A stretch of DNA of 64,000 nt from Gammaproteobacteria bacterium (GTDB lineage: Bacteria; Pseudomonadota; Gammaproteobacteria; S012-40), in assembly GCA_029884425.1 (NCBI GenBank), contig JAOUHV010000004.1, forward strand, positions 37,131-101,130, given 5' to 3'. Position 1 is the stretch's first letter; each line of letters opens with the position of its first letter. A program made the position numbers and the translations under genes. The notes beneath the pieces are model-generated. The model saw only the letters and a program-made list of their open reading frames with translations, was not told the DNA's origin and searched no databases. Of the stretch, positions 38,483 through 45,582 are shown piece after piece.

Positions 38483-39613
38483 TCAATAGTTGAAAAAACG
38501 GCGCGCCATTTTGACTGATTTGGACTGCATTAGAGCCTTGACGACCTTGGGATCAAATTTTCGCCCGGCGCTGCGTTCCAGTTCCAGCAGCGCACTGTCG
38601 TACCCCAGGCATGTGCCGTAAGGGCGATCATTCAGCATCGCGTCCAAATGATCAGCAACGACAATGATGCGCGCTAGCAGCGGAATTTTTTCACCCACCA
38701 GACGATGAGGGCCGCTGCCATCATACAGTTCGTGATGAAATTTGATGATGGGTAGCAGATGATGCAGCGGCTTGACGGTATGCAATAAATCCGTGCCCAT
38801 TTCCAAATGTTTTTTGATGATTTGCTGCTCACGGAATTTGCTGACATCGCCACCGCGACGGCGCACCAGCATGTCGTCGGATAGGCTCATCATGCCTACA
38901 TCGTGTAGCAGTGCGGCCAGCTTCAGATTGACCAGTTGGGCACGATCCAGTCCCATTTCCTTACCGATGGCGACGCTGTACATGCTGACGCGTTTGGCAT
39001 GGCCGGCGGCGTTGGGATCACGTTTTTCGATGGCTTCAATCAGCACCTGAATCACCGCATGAAACGTATCATTGAGGGCGTGATACAGTCGGGCGTTGTC
39101 CAGCGCGACACCAATTTGTGCGGCCAGACTGGCCAGCATACGACTGTCGGTGTCGTTGAAGGTACCTTGTTTTTTGTTGAGTGCTTGCAGCACGCCAATT
39201 AGTTTGCTGCGCACCATGATGGGCACACACAGCATGTTGCGGGTTTTGAAGCCGGAGCTGCTATCTGCCTGGCGAAACAATCGGGTATCGTTTTGGGCGT
39301 CTTGAATGATGACCGGTTCGCGATGTTCAGCAACCCAGCCGGCGATGCCTTGACCTTTGGCCAGTTCAATGGTTTTAACCCGTTCGCCTTGATCGCCAAT
39401 GGCGACATCAAAATACAGTCCGCCGGTGGTTTCGTTGACCAGCAACAAACTGGTGGCATCGCAGTTGATCAAGGTGCGGGTTGCCTCAATGGCATTTTGC
39501 CGCACCGTGTCTTCTTCCAGTGACGACATGATCATCGTGGAAACCGCCAGGACGGAATCCAGTTGCGATGTCAGCGAGCTGTTTGGGTTACGGGTTGCGT
39601 CTATCATGTCCAT
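38483..39613 (-). CDS. GAF domain protein with degenerate HD-GYP domain
   Basis: About 376 residues. An N-terminal GAF sensor domain (about 20-170; INCDATSLLLVNETTGGLYF, FKTRNMLCVPIMVRSKLIGVLQALNK) is joined to an HD-GYP-like domain. The HD pair is kept in LAALLHDVGMMSL, but the Lys of HDxGK is Met. The GYP motif expected in FHHELYDGSG-YPxGLxGE reads DGSGPHRLVGE, shortened by one residue. It may therefore sense a ligand without cleaving cyclic di-GMP. It lies between recJ and the YkuD gene; no Shine-Dalgarno is clear and a TTG at 39625 is an alternative start. Confidence 0.8.
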   Translation of the reverse strand: MDMIDATRNPNSSLTSQLDSVLAVSTMIMSSLEEDTVRQNAIEATRTLINCDATSLLLVNETTGGLYFDVAIGDQGERVKTIELAKGQGIAGWVAEHREPVIIQDAQNDTRLFRQADSSSGFKTRNMLCVPIMVRSKLIGVLQALNKKQGTFNDTDSRMLASLAAQIGVALDNARLYHALNDTFHAVIQVLIEAIEKRDPNAAGHAKRVSMYSVAIGKEMGLDRAQLVNLKLAALLHDVGMMSLSDDMLVRRRGGDVSKFREQQIIKKHLEMGTDLLHTVKPLHHLLPIIKFHHELYDGSGPHRLVGEKIPLLARIIVVADHLDAMLNDRPYGTCLGYDSALLELERSAGRKFDPKVVKALMQSKSVKMARRFFNY

Positions 39614-39697
39614 GGGTCCGGGCAAGTCAGGGGAGCTAACTTTATGTCGGCCCTGGGCAGGGAAACAGTGTGATCAAGCTCACGCCTGACGTTGGTT

Positions 39698-40177
39698 TTA
39701 TTCGATATAAACCGGGCAATATGGCGGAATGGCGGCAAAAAGTTCCATGATATCTTGGTTTTGCATGCGAACGCAGCCGTGCGATAGGGGGATGCCCATG
39801 GGTTCACTGTCTGGTGTGCCGTGGATGTAGATGTAACGGCGCATGGTGTCGACGTCGCCCAAGCGGTTTTTGCCGCGTTCGTTGCCGCACAGCCAGAGAA
39901 TGCGACTGAGAATCCAGTCGCGCTGTGGAAATTGCGCGGCGAGTTCCGGGTGATAGATTTCACCGGTCGGACGCCGTCCCACGAAGACGGCATTGATTGG
40001 CTGGTTGTCGCCAATTTTGGCGCGCACATAATGCTGACCGCGCGGTGTGCAGCCGCTGCCACTTTTTTCGCCGGGGCCGTTCTTGGCGGTCGAAATCGTA
40101 AATGTTTTTAGCACATCGTTGCCGCGCAACAACTGCAGTTGCTGCTTGGCAATCGAAATGTGCAGACGCAGACTCAT
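39698..40177 (-). CDS. YkuD-fold L,D-transpeptidase/carboxypeptidase, no signal peptide
   Basis: A 159-residue YkuD-domain protein covering nearly the whole sequence. The catalytic signature is HGTPDSEPMGIPLSHGCVRMQN, with the nucleophilic Cys in SHGCVRM. No signal peptide or anchor is present (MSLRLHISIAKQQLQLLRG), so it should be cytoplasmic. That location fits the ElsL-type YkuD enzymes described in Acinetobacter, which trim recycled muropeptides as L,D-carboxypeptidases, better than a periplasmic crosslinker. Its start overlaps the stop of the peptide-binding lipoprotein gene by four bases, so they are translated together. Confidence 0.83.
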   Translation of the reverse strand: MSLRLHISIAKQQLQLLRGNDVLKTFTISTAKNGPGEKSGSGCTPRGQHYVRAKIGDNQPINAVFVGRRPTGEIYHPELAAQFPQRDWILSRILWLCGNERGKNRLGDVDTMRRYIYIHGTPDSEPMGIPLSHGCVRMQNQDIMELFAAIPPYCPVYIE

Positions 40178-41658
40178 GGTGTTTTGTTCGCCAAAATCAA
40201 ACCGTCGTAATCACCATCCACTGGCAGACGATAATTGCTGATGTTTTTGCGGCTGATCAGTACATTGTCCTCATACCACAGCGGCACGTAGGGCAGGTTT
40301 GCGTGGATTTTTTCCTGCAGGCGGCGATATACCTCGGCCTGTTTTTGCAGGTCGCTGAACTTTTCTGCTTCCTCAATTAACTGATCGATTTCCTTGTCAG
40401 TAAAGCGACCGCGATTGGCACCATCGGGAGGTGTTGAGGCAGAATGGAACACATAGCGGTAGATGTCCGGTGTTTTAATGCCGACCCAGGCCAGCGAAAA
40501 TAACTGGAATCGACCGGATTTAATATCACCGTAGAAGGTGCCCCAGTCATAACTCTGAATATTCACATGGACGCCGATTTGCTCCATCTGGCTTTGCAAA
40601 ATGGTGGCGATGCGGATGCGGAACGGATCATTGGAGGTTTTGTAACTCAGTTCCAGCGGCAGTTTTACTCCCGCCTGTTGCAGTAGTTGCCGTGCTTTTT
40701 GCGGGTCGTACTGATAGCTCACCAGATTGTTATGGCCAGCCCAATGGGTGGGTGGCAATAATGCGTTGGCTACGCGCGCTGAATCACCAAAAACGTAGTG
40801 AATAATTTCATCCCGGTTAATGCCGTGGGCGATGGCTTGACGAACTTCAAGTCGGCCCAGTATGGGATCTTCCAGATTGAATCCCAGATAGGCGTAGTTG
40901 GCGCCCTTGCTGTGCTGAATGTTGACGTCGTGATTTTTCACCAGATAATTGATGAGCTCGGGCGGAATATCATTTTGCATGATGTCCAACTCGCCACGCA
41001 TGAGTTTCAGCACGCGGACTGTGGGGTTGGGAACGTTGATAAATTCGACGTTTTGTTTATCCGCGCTACGCTGCAGGCGCAGTCGGCCTTCTTCGGGCCA
41101 GTCGACAAACCGGAACGGGCCGCTGCCGACGGGTTCGCGCTCAAAACGGTGATCTTTCGCCTGCAAGTCGGCGGGCAAAATTCCAATAACCAGATAGGCG
41201 GGGAACAGTGGGTCAGGACGCGTCAGTATGAACTCAATTGTTTGTTCATTTGGTGCGCGAATTTCCTGAATGATGGAAAGCGAACCTCGATGCGGGGAGG
41301 CATTTTTTTCGTTCAGGATATATTCGTAGGTGGCTTTAATATCGCGACTGGTGAGCGCTCCACCATGATGGAAGCGGGAGGCGTGGCGCAAGGTGAAAAC
41401 ATAATGGGTCGGTGACTGTTGTTGCCAGTCGGCCAGCGCCGGAATCGGCAGCATTTTTTCGTTGAAGTCGACCAGTCGTTCAAAAATCAAGCGACCAATG
41501 CGGGTGGATGCCGCATCCGTCGCGTAACGTGGGTCAACGTTGGCGGGCATGCTGGCCAAACCGAAACGAATGGTATCCGATTGCGGCGAGCTGCAGCTGC
41601 TAAGCAGCAGCACGAGCAGCACTGGGAACAATATCAAGCGGCGAACAATGGCGATCAA
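40174..41658 (-). CDS. Peptide ABC transporter substrate-binding lipoprotein (SBP_bac_5)
   Basis: Extracytoplasmic solute receptor of the DppA/OppA/MppA family. It has 494 residues: basic start, hydrophobic stretch LILFPVLLVLLLSS and lipobox SSC near residue 22. Family segments include YVFTLRHASRFHHGGALTSRDIKATYEYIL, VREAIAHGINRDEIIHYVFG-type (here EVRQAIAHGINRDEI) and SYDWGTFYGDIKSGRFQLFSLAWVG. It is coupled to a cytoplasmic YkuD enzyme. No permease adjoins it, but two Dpp-type permeases lie about 11 kb to the right next to nagZ. A role in murein-peptide uptake is an inference. Confidence 0.88.
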   Translation of the reverse strand: MIAIVRRLILFPVLLVLLLSSCSSPQSDTIRFGLASMPANVDPRYATDAASTRIGRLIFERLVDFNEKMLPIPALADWQQQSPTHYVFTLRHASRFHHGGALTSRDIKATYEYILNEKNASPHRGSLSIIQEIRAPNEQTIEFILTRPDPLFPAYLVIGILPADLQAKDHRFEREPVGSGPFRFVDWPEEGRLRLQRSADKQNVEFINVPNPTVRVLKLMRGELDIMQNDIPPELINYLVKNHDVNIQHSKGANYAYLGFNLEDPILGRLEVRQAIAHGINRDEIIHYVFGDSARVANALLPPTHWAGHNNLVSYQYDPQKARQLLQQAGVKLPLELSYKTSNDPFRIRIATILQSQMEQIGVHVNIQSYDWGTFYGDIKSGRFQLFSLAWVGIKTPDIYRYVFHSASTPPDGANRGRFTDKEIDQLIEEAEKFSDLQKQAEVYRRLQEKIHANLPYVPLWYEDNVLISRKNISNYRLPVDGDYDGLILANKTP

Positions 41659-41661
41659 AGC

Positions 41662-42132
41662 TTATTTCCAGTCCTTGTAAGGGTGTTTAACCAGGCTCAC
41701 GTTGTAGTAGCGCACGTCATGGGACACTTCCTGATCAACCCATTCGGGCAGAGGGAATTGCTCGTTCTCGCTGCTGAGTTCAATTTCAGCAACGATCAGG
41801 CCGGCATTGTCTCCATGGAATTCGTCGACTTCCCAGGTTTTTCCCTGGTGTTCTACAAAATGTCTGGTTTTTTCAATTAGCGGTTTGACGCACAAAGTAT
41901 TGAGGAGTTCGTGTGCATCTTTTAGCGGAATCGCATATTCGTATTCCTGGCGGTGGATGCCCAGCGTCGCACTTTTGATGTTGATATTGGCAAGCTGATC
42001 TTCAATGCGAACGCGTACGGAGGATTGTTGACCGCCACTAAGGTAACCCTGTCGATAGGATTTGGACTGGCGGACGTGCCGACGCCAGTGATCATTTTTG
42101 AGTGTAAATTTGCGTTCTATTTCTACAGCCAT
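41662..42132 (-). CDS. CYTH domain protein
   Basis: A 156-residue triphosphate-tunnel enzyme of the CYTH family. The N-terminal EIERK (ExExK) motif in MAVEIERKFTL is the family hallmark; RQGYLSGGQQSSVRVRIEDQ and WEVDEFHGDNAGLIVAEIEL supply further tunnel residues. Relatives hydrolyse inorganic triphosphate or thiamine triphosphate. Its stop is three bases from the start of the peptide-binding lipoprotein gene, forming an operon. Divergent from hslR. Confidence 0.88.
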   Translation of the reverse strand: MAVEIERKFTLKNDHWRRHVRQSKSYRQGYLSGGQQSSVRVRIEDQLANINIKSATLGIHRQEYEYAIPLKDAHELLNTLCVKPLIEKTRHFVEHQGKTWEVDEFHGDNAGLIVAEIELSSENEQFPLPEWVDQEVSHDVRYYNVSLVKHPYKDWK

Positions 42133-42179
42133 CTGCCAATACCGTATAATTTCCAGTCAGTGCAGATTATACCGTTTAA

Positions 42180-42587
42180 ATGGCCGAAAGCATGAGTGAC
42201 GATAAAAATATTGACGATGATGTCCGTTTGGACAAATGGCTATGGGCTGCCCGGTTCTTTAAAACTCGCAGTCAGGCGGCGGAGGCCGTCAATGGTGGCA
42301 AGGTGCATGTCAACGGCGTGCGCGGCAAGTGCAGCCGCAAAATGCAGATTGGTGACAAGGTGCAGATTACCCGAGGTATTGATGTTTACCAGGTGACGGT
42401 ACTGGATTTGGCAGATAAACGTGGCTCGGCGGCCTTGGCGCAGTCGCTGTATGAGGAGAGCGAGGAAAGTATCAAACGCCGTACCGAGGAATCGGCCATG
42501 CGCAAATTGCTTAACGTTAGTGGTGCACCCGCTGGGCGGCCGTCAAAACGCGATCGTCGCGAAATTCGCCGCGTTAAAGGGCATTAA
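42180..42587 (+). CDS. hslR: Heat shock protein 15, S4 RNA-binding protein
   Basis: Hsp15 recognises free 50S subunits still carrying a nascent chain. It has 135 residues. The S4 domain (VRLDKWLWAARFFKTRSQAAEAVNGGKVHVNG) is at residues 15-75, and the basic tail (GRPSKRDRREIRRVKGH) is typical. A second ATG four codons downstream is an alternative start; neither has a good Shine-Dalgarno. In enterics hslO follows; here it does not. Its end overlaps the minus-strand CheX-like remnant. Confidence 0.92.
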   Translation: MAESMSDDKNIDDDVRLDKWLWAARFFKTRSQAAEAVNGGKVHVNGVRGKCSRKMQIGDKVQITRGIDVYQVTVLDLADKRGSAALAQSLYEESEESIKRRTEESAMRKLLNVSGAPAGRPSKRDRREIRRVKGH

Positions 42588-42743
42588 CCGGGAAACAAAT
42601 TTCCACGTAGAACTCGCCAATATCAGTGCGAAATGGCAAAAGTATGGATGTGGTATTGATGCCTGACACAATGCCTTTGGTTTCACCACTTGCAGCATGT
42701 TGACGACGGACTCAAGCATGGGGCCGATAAGTCTGGCGTCCAT
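42574..42743 (-). pseudogene. CheX-like gene remnant with internal deletion and frameshift
   Basis: An ATG with an excellent ribosome-binding site (AGGGGGAG) lies 20 bases after the porin gene. It opens MDARLIGPMLESVVNMLQVV, resembling the start of CheX-type phosphatases. After about 20 codons the sense continues in another frame near 42684: ETKGIVSGINTTSILLPF then RTDIGEFYVEICFPVNAL and stop, which looks like the CheX C-terminus. A normal CheX is about 155 residues; here some 90 internal residues are missing and the frame slips by one. Unbroken, the first frame gives a 66-residue product without family resemblance after residue 20. Confidence 0.5.
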
Positions 42744-42763
42744 GTTTTCTCCCCCTGGATTGA

Positions 42764-44116
42764 TCAGAAGCTATAAGCGGTGGATAAAAAGCCTGTGATG
42801 GAAGTGATTTCTGTTTCCTGCACCAGCGCTTGACCACCAACCATCTGAGATTTTCCTGTCCCTTGGCTGGTCGACAACCCTGCGGTGATGGAAGTGCTGC
42901 GGGTGAAATTGGTGATGCTAAAACTGCCACCAAACAAGTCGACGTGCTCAGGTTGACCAGTACGGCCTTCGACAATCTGTGGCGTATTTGCGAAATTGGT
43001 AAAGGCACCGGCACGAATAGCCCACTGACCGTTAATGTAGAACTCAGTACCGAACGAGTAGTTGATCAAGGGCTTTGGGATGCCATACATGCCTTGGTAG
43101 ACGCTGAGACTGCCGCTGAGCAGCAAGCGTGGACTGGCAAAATAGGCGATGCCGGCGTTGACATTATAGGGGAAAACTCGTTGGAAATTGCTGGATTTCT
43201 TCTCAATGGTGACCTGGTTGTATTTGCACAGGCCGTTTTGATCCAGGGTAGTGGGATCCTCTTCGATACCGTTAAAGTCGGTGGAATAGCAACTCTGCTG
43301 TTCATCATTGCGAGAGCGCAGCAAGGTGGTTTGTGAAAAGGTTACGCCGATGGAAACTTTGTCGATGGGACTGAGCATGACGCCCAGGATCGGTTTGATG
43401 CCATATTCGGTTAACGTGATGTACTGGTTGATCCAGTGGTTGGTATTGACGGTATTGGTACTGTCTTTTAAATAACTGCCACTACCATCTGAGGTACGCT
43501 TGCCCGTGACTGGGTCAATCTTCCAGTCGGGATCAGTAAGCTGATACTGCTGATTGAATATCATGTCCTGTTTACGGTAGTGGCCGTACAACGTCAAGCC
43601 AACGGACAGATAATTGTTTATTTTGAATGCGTACGATGGACCAATGTTGTAGGTGTTGTCCTGACTGTTGAAGTTAATGTCGAACACATTTCCTGGTCCG
43701 GGAGTGTCGTAAAATTTTTGATCCTGGTCTTCCAGTGCCGAGTCGACAATCGCATAAGAAAATCCGGCGGTGCCGGGGCCCAGCGGTTGGATCATGCCGA
43801 AGAAGTTGGGCAACAGAATTTGAGAGTGACGTTGCCAGTCATTGCCACCGAGTACATTTTTATAGCGGGTGGTAGTGCGGTGAAAGGCGTTAGCGTTGGC
43901 GGAAAAACCGGCACCGCCGGAAAATACCACGCCTGCCGGGTTGTAATACAGGCCAGCCGGATCATCGGCGACGGCAACATAGGCGCCGCCCATGCCAGAG
44001 GCGCGGTCACCAATCAGCAGATTATTGTAGTGATATTCATCGGCAATGACTGTCGATGCTGCCAGCGAAATCACGCCGGCGATGGCAATCGTTGAAGTAC
44101 GCTGCCACTGGGTCAT
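42764..44116 (-). CDS. OMPP1/FadL-type outer membrane protein
   Basis: Predicted outer-membrane beta barrel for hydrophobic substrates. About 450 residues: signal peptide (TIAIAGVISLAASTVIA), then the hatch-like N-terminus GDRASGMGGAYVAVADDPAGLYYNPAGV that marks FadL/TodX-type porins, then alternating amphipathic strands ending in a C-terminal aromatic (STAYSF). ATG is chosen over a GTG six bases upstream because AAAGGTGG sits nine bases away. It lies five bases after the M48 protease stop, in the operon SH3-M48-porin. Long-chain fatty acids are the family substrate; the actual one is unknown. Confidence 0.87.
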   Translation of the reverse strand: MTQWQRTSTIAIAGVISLAASTVIADEYHYNNLLIGDRASGMGGAYVAVADDPAGLYYNPAGVVFSGGAGFSANANAFHRTTTRYKNVLGGNDWQRHSQILLPNFFGMIQPLGPGTAGFSYAIVDSALEDQDQKFYDTPGPGNVFDINFNSQDNTYNIGPSYAFKINNYLSVGLTLYGHYRKQDMIFNQQYQLTDPDWKIDPVTGKRTSDGSGSYLKDSTNTVNTNHWINQYITLTEYGIKPILGVMLSPIDKVSIGVTFSQTTLLRSRNDEQQSCYSTDFNGIEEDPTTLDQNGLCKYNQVTIEKKSSNFQRVFPYNVNAGIAYFASPRLLLSGSLSVYQGMYGIPKPLINYSFGTEFYINGQWAIRAGAFTNFANTPQIVEGRTGQPEHVDLFGGSFSITNFTRSTSITAGLSTSQGTGKSQMVGGQALVQETEITSITGFLSTAYSF

Positions 44117-44121
44117 ATCCA

Positions 44122-44976
44122 CTATCCACCTTTGGAATACTTTTTAAATCGGGACTTTGCCGTTGCACCCTTGAAGTCGTTCAGCCCTTCGCTTTTGATG
44201 ACGTCGTCAATGGCGGTGAACCGCTGTTGACTGATTGGATGAGTGGACGCTTCTTGTGTGCTATGGCGGTTGTCGACACGTTTCAGGTAACGCTTGAGCG
44301 CATGGACGTCATATCCGGTACTGGCCAGTAACAAAATGGCTTGGGTATCGGCACCGTATTCGTCATCGTGATTGAAGCCGGTTTTAAATAACAAGTCGAC
44401 GGCTTGATCCAACGCTTGTAAAAAGGCGGCGGCGGCCGAATCTTTGCCACCACTGAGAAGTCGTGCGGCTCCGGTGACATTCTCGTTTTCATCTTTGCCT
44501 TTGATCTTGAAGGAATTGACGATGTGGCGTTCGCCAATATGGGCTATTTCATGCGCCAATACGGCCGCCAATTCTGATTCGTCTTCCATTTTCTGTAGCG
44601 CGCCACGGGTAATAAACACATAGCCACCGGGGGTGGAATAGGCGTTAACGAAGTCTGCATCCAGAACGGCAAAGCGGAATCCCAACTCAGGACGATTGGC
44701 ATTGGATGCCAGTGACTGTCCGACCAGATTGACGTACTCAGTGAGCTTGGGATTATTAAGCAGCGGAACGCGTCCCAGGATGCGAGCCGCAATGTTCTGA
44801 CCGAATTCAATTTCTGCCTGGATGTCATTGTCAGTGATTTGCTGCAAGGTCACTTGATGTTCACGTTGATGAAAATCCCCGGCAACGCTATTGGCAGAAA
44901 AAAACAAGCCGCCCGTGAGTAGGGCGGCAAGTAGTGTAGAAGTTGTTCTTTGGGAGGTTGTTAGTGTGTTTATCAT
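44122..44976 (-). CDS. Periplasmic M48-family metalloprotease
   Basis: Zinc endopeptidase related to BepA/LoiP outer-membrane quality-control proteases. It has 284 residues with a signal peptide (STLLAALLTGGLFFSANSVAG). The active site is HEIAH in AAVLAHEIAHIGERHIV; the third ligand lies in the DDEYGADTQAILLLASTGYD segment (Glu). FVNAYSTPGGYVFITRGAL is the family substrate-binding strand. It lacks the TPR domain of BepA. It overlaps the SH3 gene by four bases and precedes an outer-membrane porin, a possible client. Confidence 0.92.
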   Translation of the reverse strand: MINTLTTSQRTTSTLLAALLTGGLFFSANSVAGDFHQREHQVTLQQITDNDIQAEIEFGQNIAARILGRVPLLNNPKLTEYVNLVGQSLASNANRPELGFRFAVLDADFVNAYSTPGGYVFITRGALQKMEDESELAAVLAHEIAHIGERHIVNSFKIKGKDENENVTGAARLLSGGKDSAAAAFLQALDQAVDLLFKTGFNHDDEYGADTQAILLLASTGYDVHALKRYLKRVDNRHSTQEASTHPISQQRFTAIDDVIKSEGLNDFKGATAKSRFKKYSKGG

Positions 44977-45455
44977 TTAAATGGTCTTTCATCCAAGAAA
45001 CTAACTAGTTTGTCCGAACTAATACTCATTTTCTCGACGGTTGCCAATGCCTGGAAATCAGTGGCGGTTTCGTACTGGCCAAGGCGATTACGCTCATCAC
45101 CTTGCAAACCACGTACCGCTGCAGTGGTTGATACGGACGATGCGCGCAGGCGGGCATTGTCTTGCAGGTTCTCGTCATTTAGCGCCAAACGACGAGCCGC
45201 TCTGCCAGGAGGGTTGGGAGACACGGACAAGCGTGAGATCCAGCCCTCTTTGTCATGGTAGCGTACCTTGAACCAGCGATTGTTCTTGTCGGTGGTGACG
45301 AGTTTTTCGCCTTTGGTTGCACTTTCAATGGTTTGGGATGAAAACGTTGGTTCGGATTTGATGCTGGCTTTGGCACTGAGGATATACAAATATTCCTCGG
45401 CATAAGCCTGGCCGGACAGAAGTGCAACTCCTACCAGTAGCGCCAATCGTTTCAT
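44973..45455 (-). CDS. Secreted SH3-domain protein
   Basis: 160 residues with a cleavable signal peptide (MKRLALLVGVALLSGQAYA). Residues 25-85 form a bacterial SH3 domain (SIKSEPTFSSQTIESATKGEKLVTTDKNNRWFKVRYHDKEGWISRL), which commonly binds peptidoglycan or protein partners. The rest is a charged helical region. Its stop overlaps the M48 gene start, so the two are translated together. Probably first gene of the SH3-M48-porin unit, directly behind a promoter and CRP-type site. Confidence 0.85.
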   Translation of the reverse strand: MKRLALLVGVALLSGQAYAEEYLYILSAKASIKSEPTFSSQTIESATKGEKLVTTDKNNRWFKVRYHDKEGWISRLSVSPNPPGRAARRLALNDENLQDNARLRASSVSTTAAVRGLQGDERNRLGQYETATDFQALATVEKMSISSDKLVSFLDERPFK

Positions 45456-45532
45456 AAATGTTCTCCGATCAATGTCAGTTCGTCTTGATAACAGGATCGG
45501 CGTCAGGGCGAACTCTCTTTAATGGCAGAAGA

Positions 45533-45562
45533 ATTATAAAGTGTGATGGTAGTCACAGTTAA
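45533..45562 (-). promoter_or_regulatory. Predicted promoter of the SH3-M48-porin operon
   Basis: On the minus strand TTAACT (45557-45562), 18-base spacer, TATAAT (45533-45538), about 75 bases before the SH3 start. GGAG lies close upstream of that start as the ribosome-binding site. Confidence 0.6.
45542..45557. promoter_or_regulatory. CRP/Vfr-type binding site
   Basis: TGTGATGGTAGTCACA: a perfect TGTGA-N6-TCACA palindrome, the consensus core for cAMP receptor proteins. It fills the spacer of the predicted promoter, so binding there would more likely repress that promoter, or activate another one not identified. It lies immediately downstream of a class III adenylate cyclase gene. Confidence 0.7.
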
Positions 45563-45582
45563 TTCTCCGATTAAAAGTAGGA

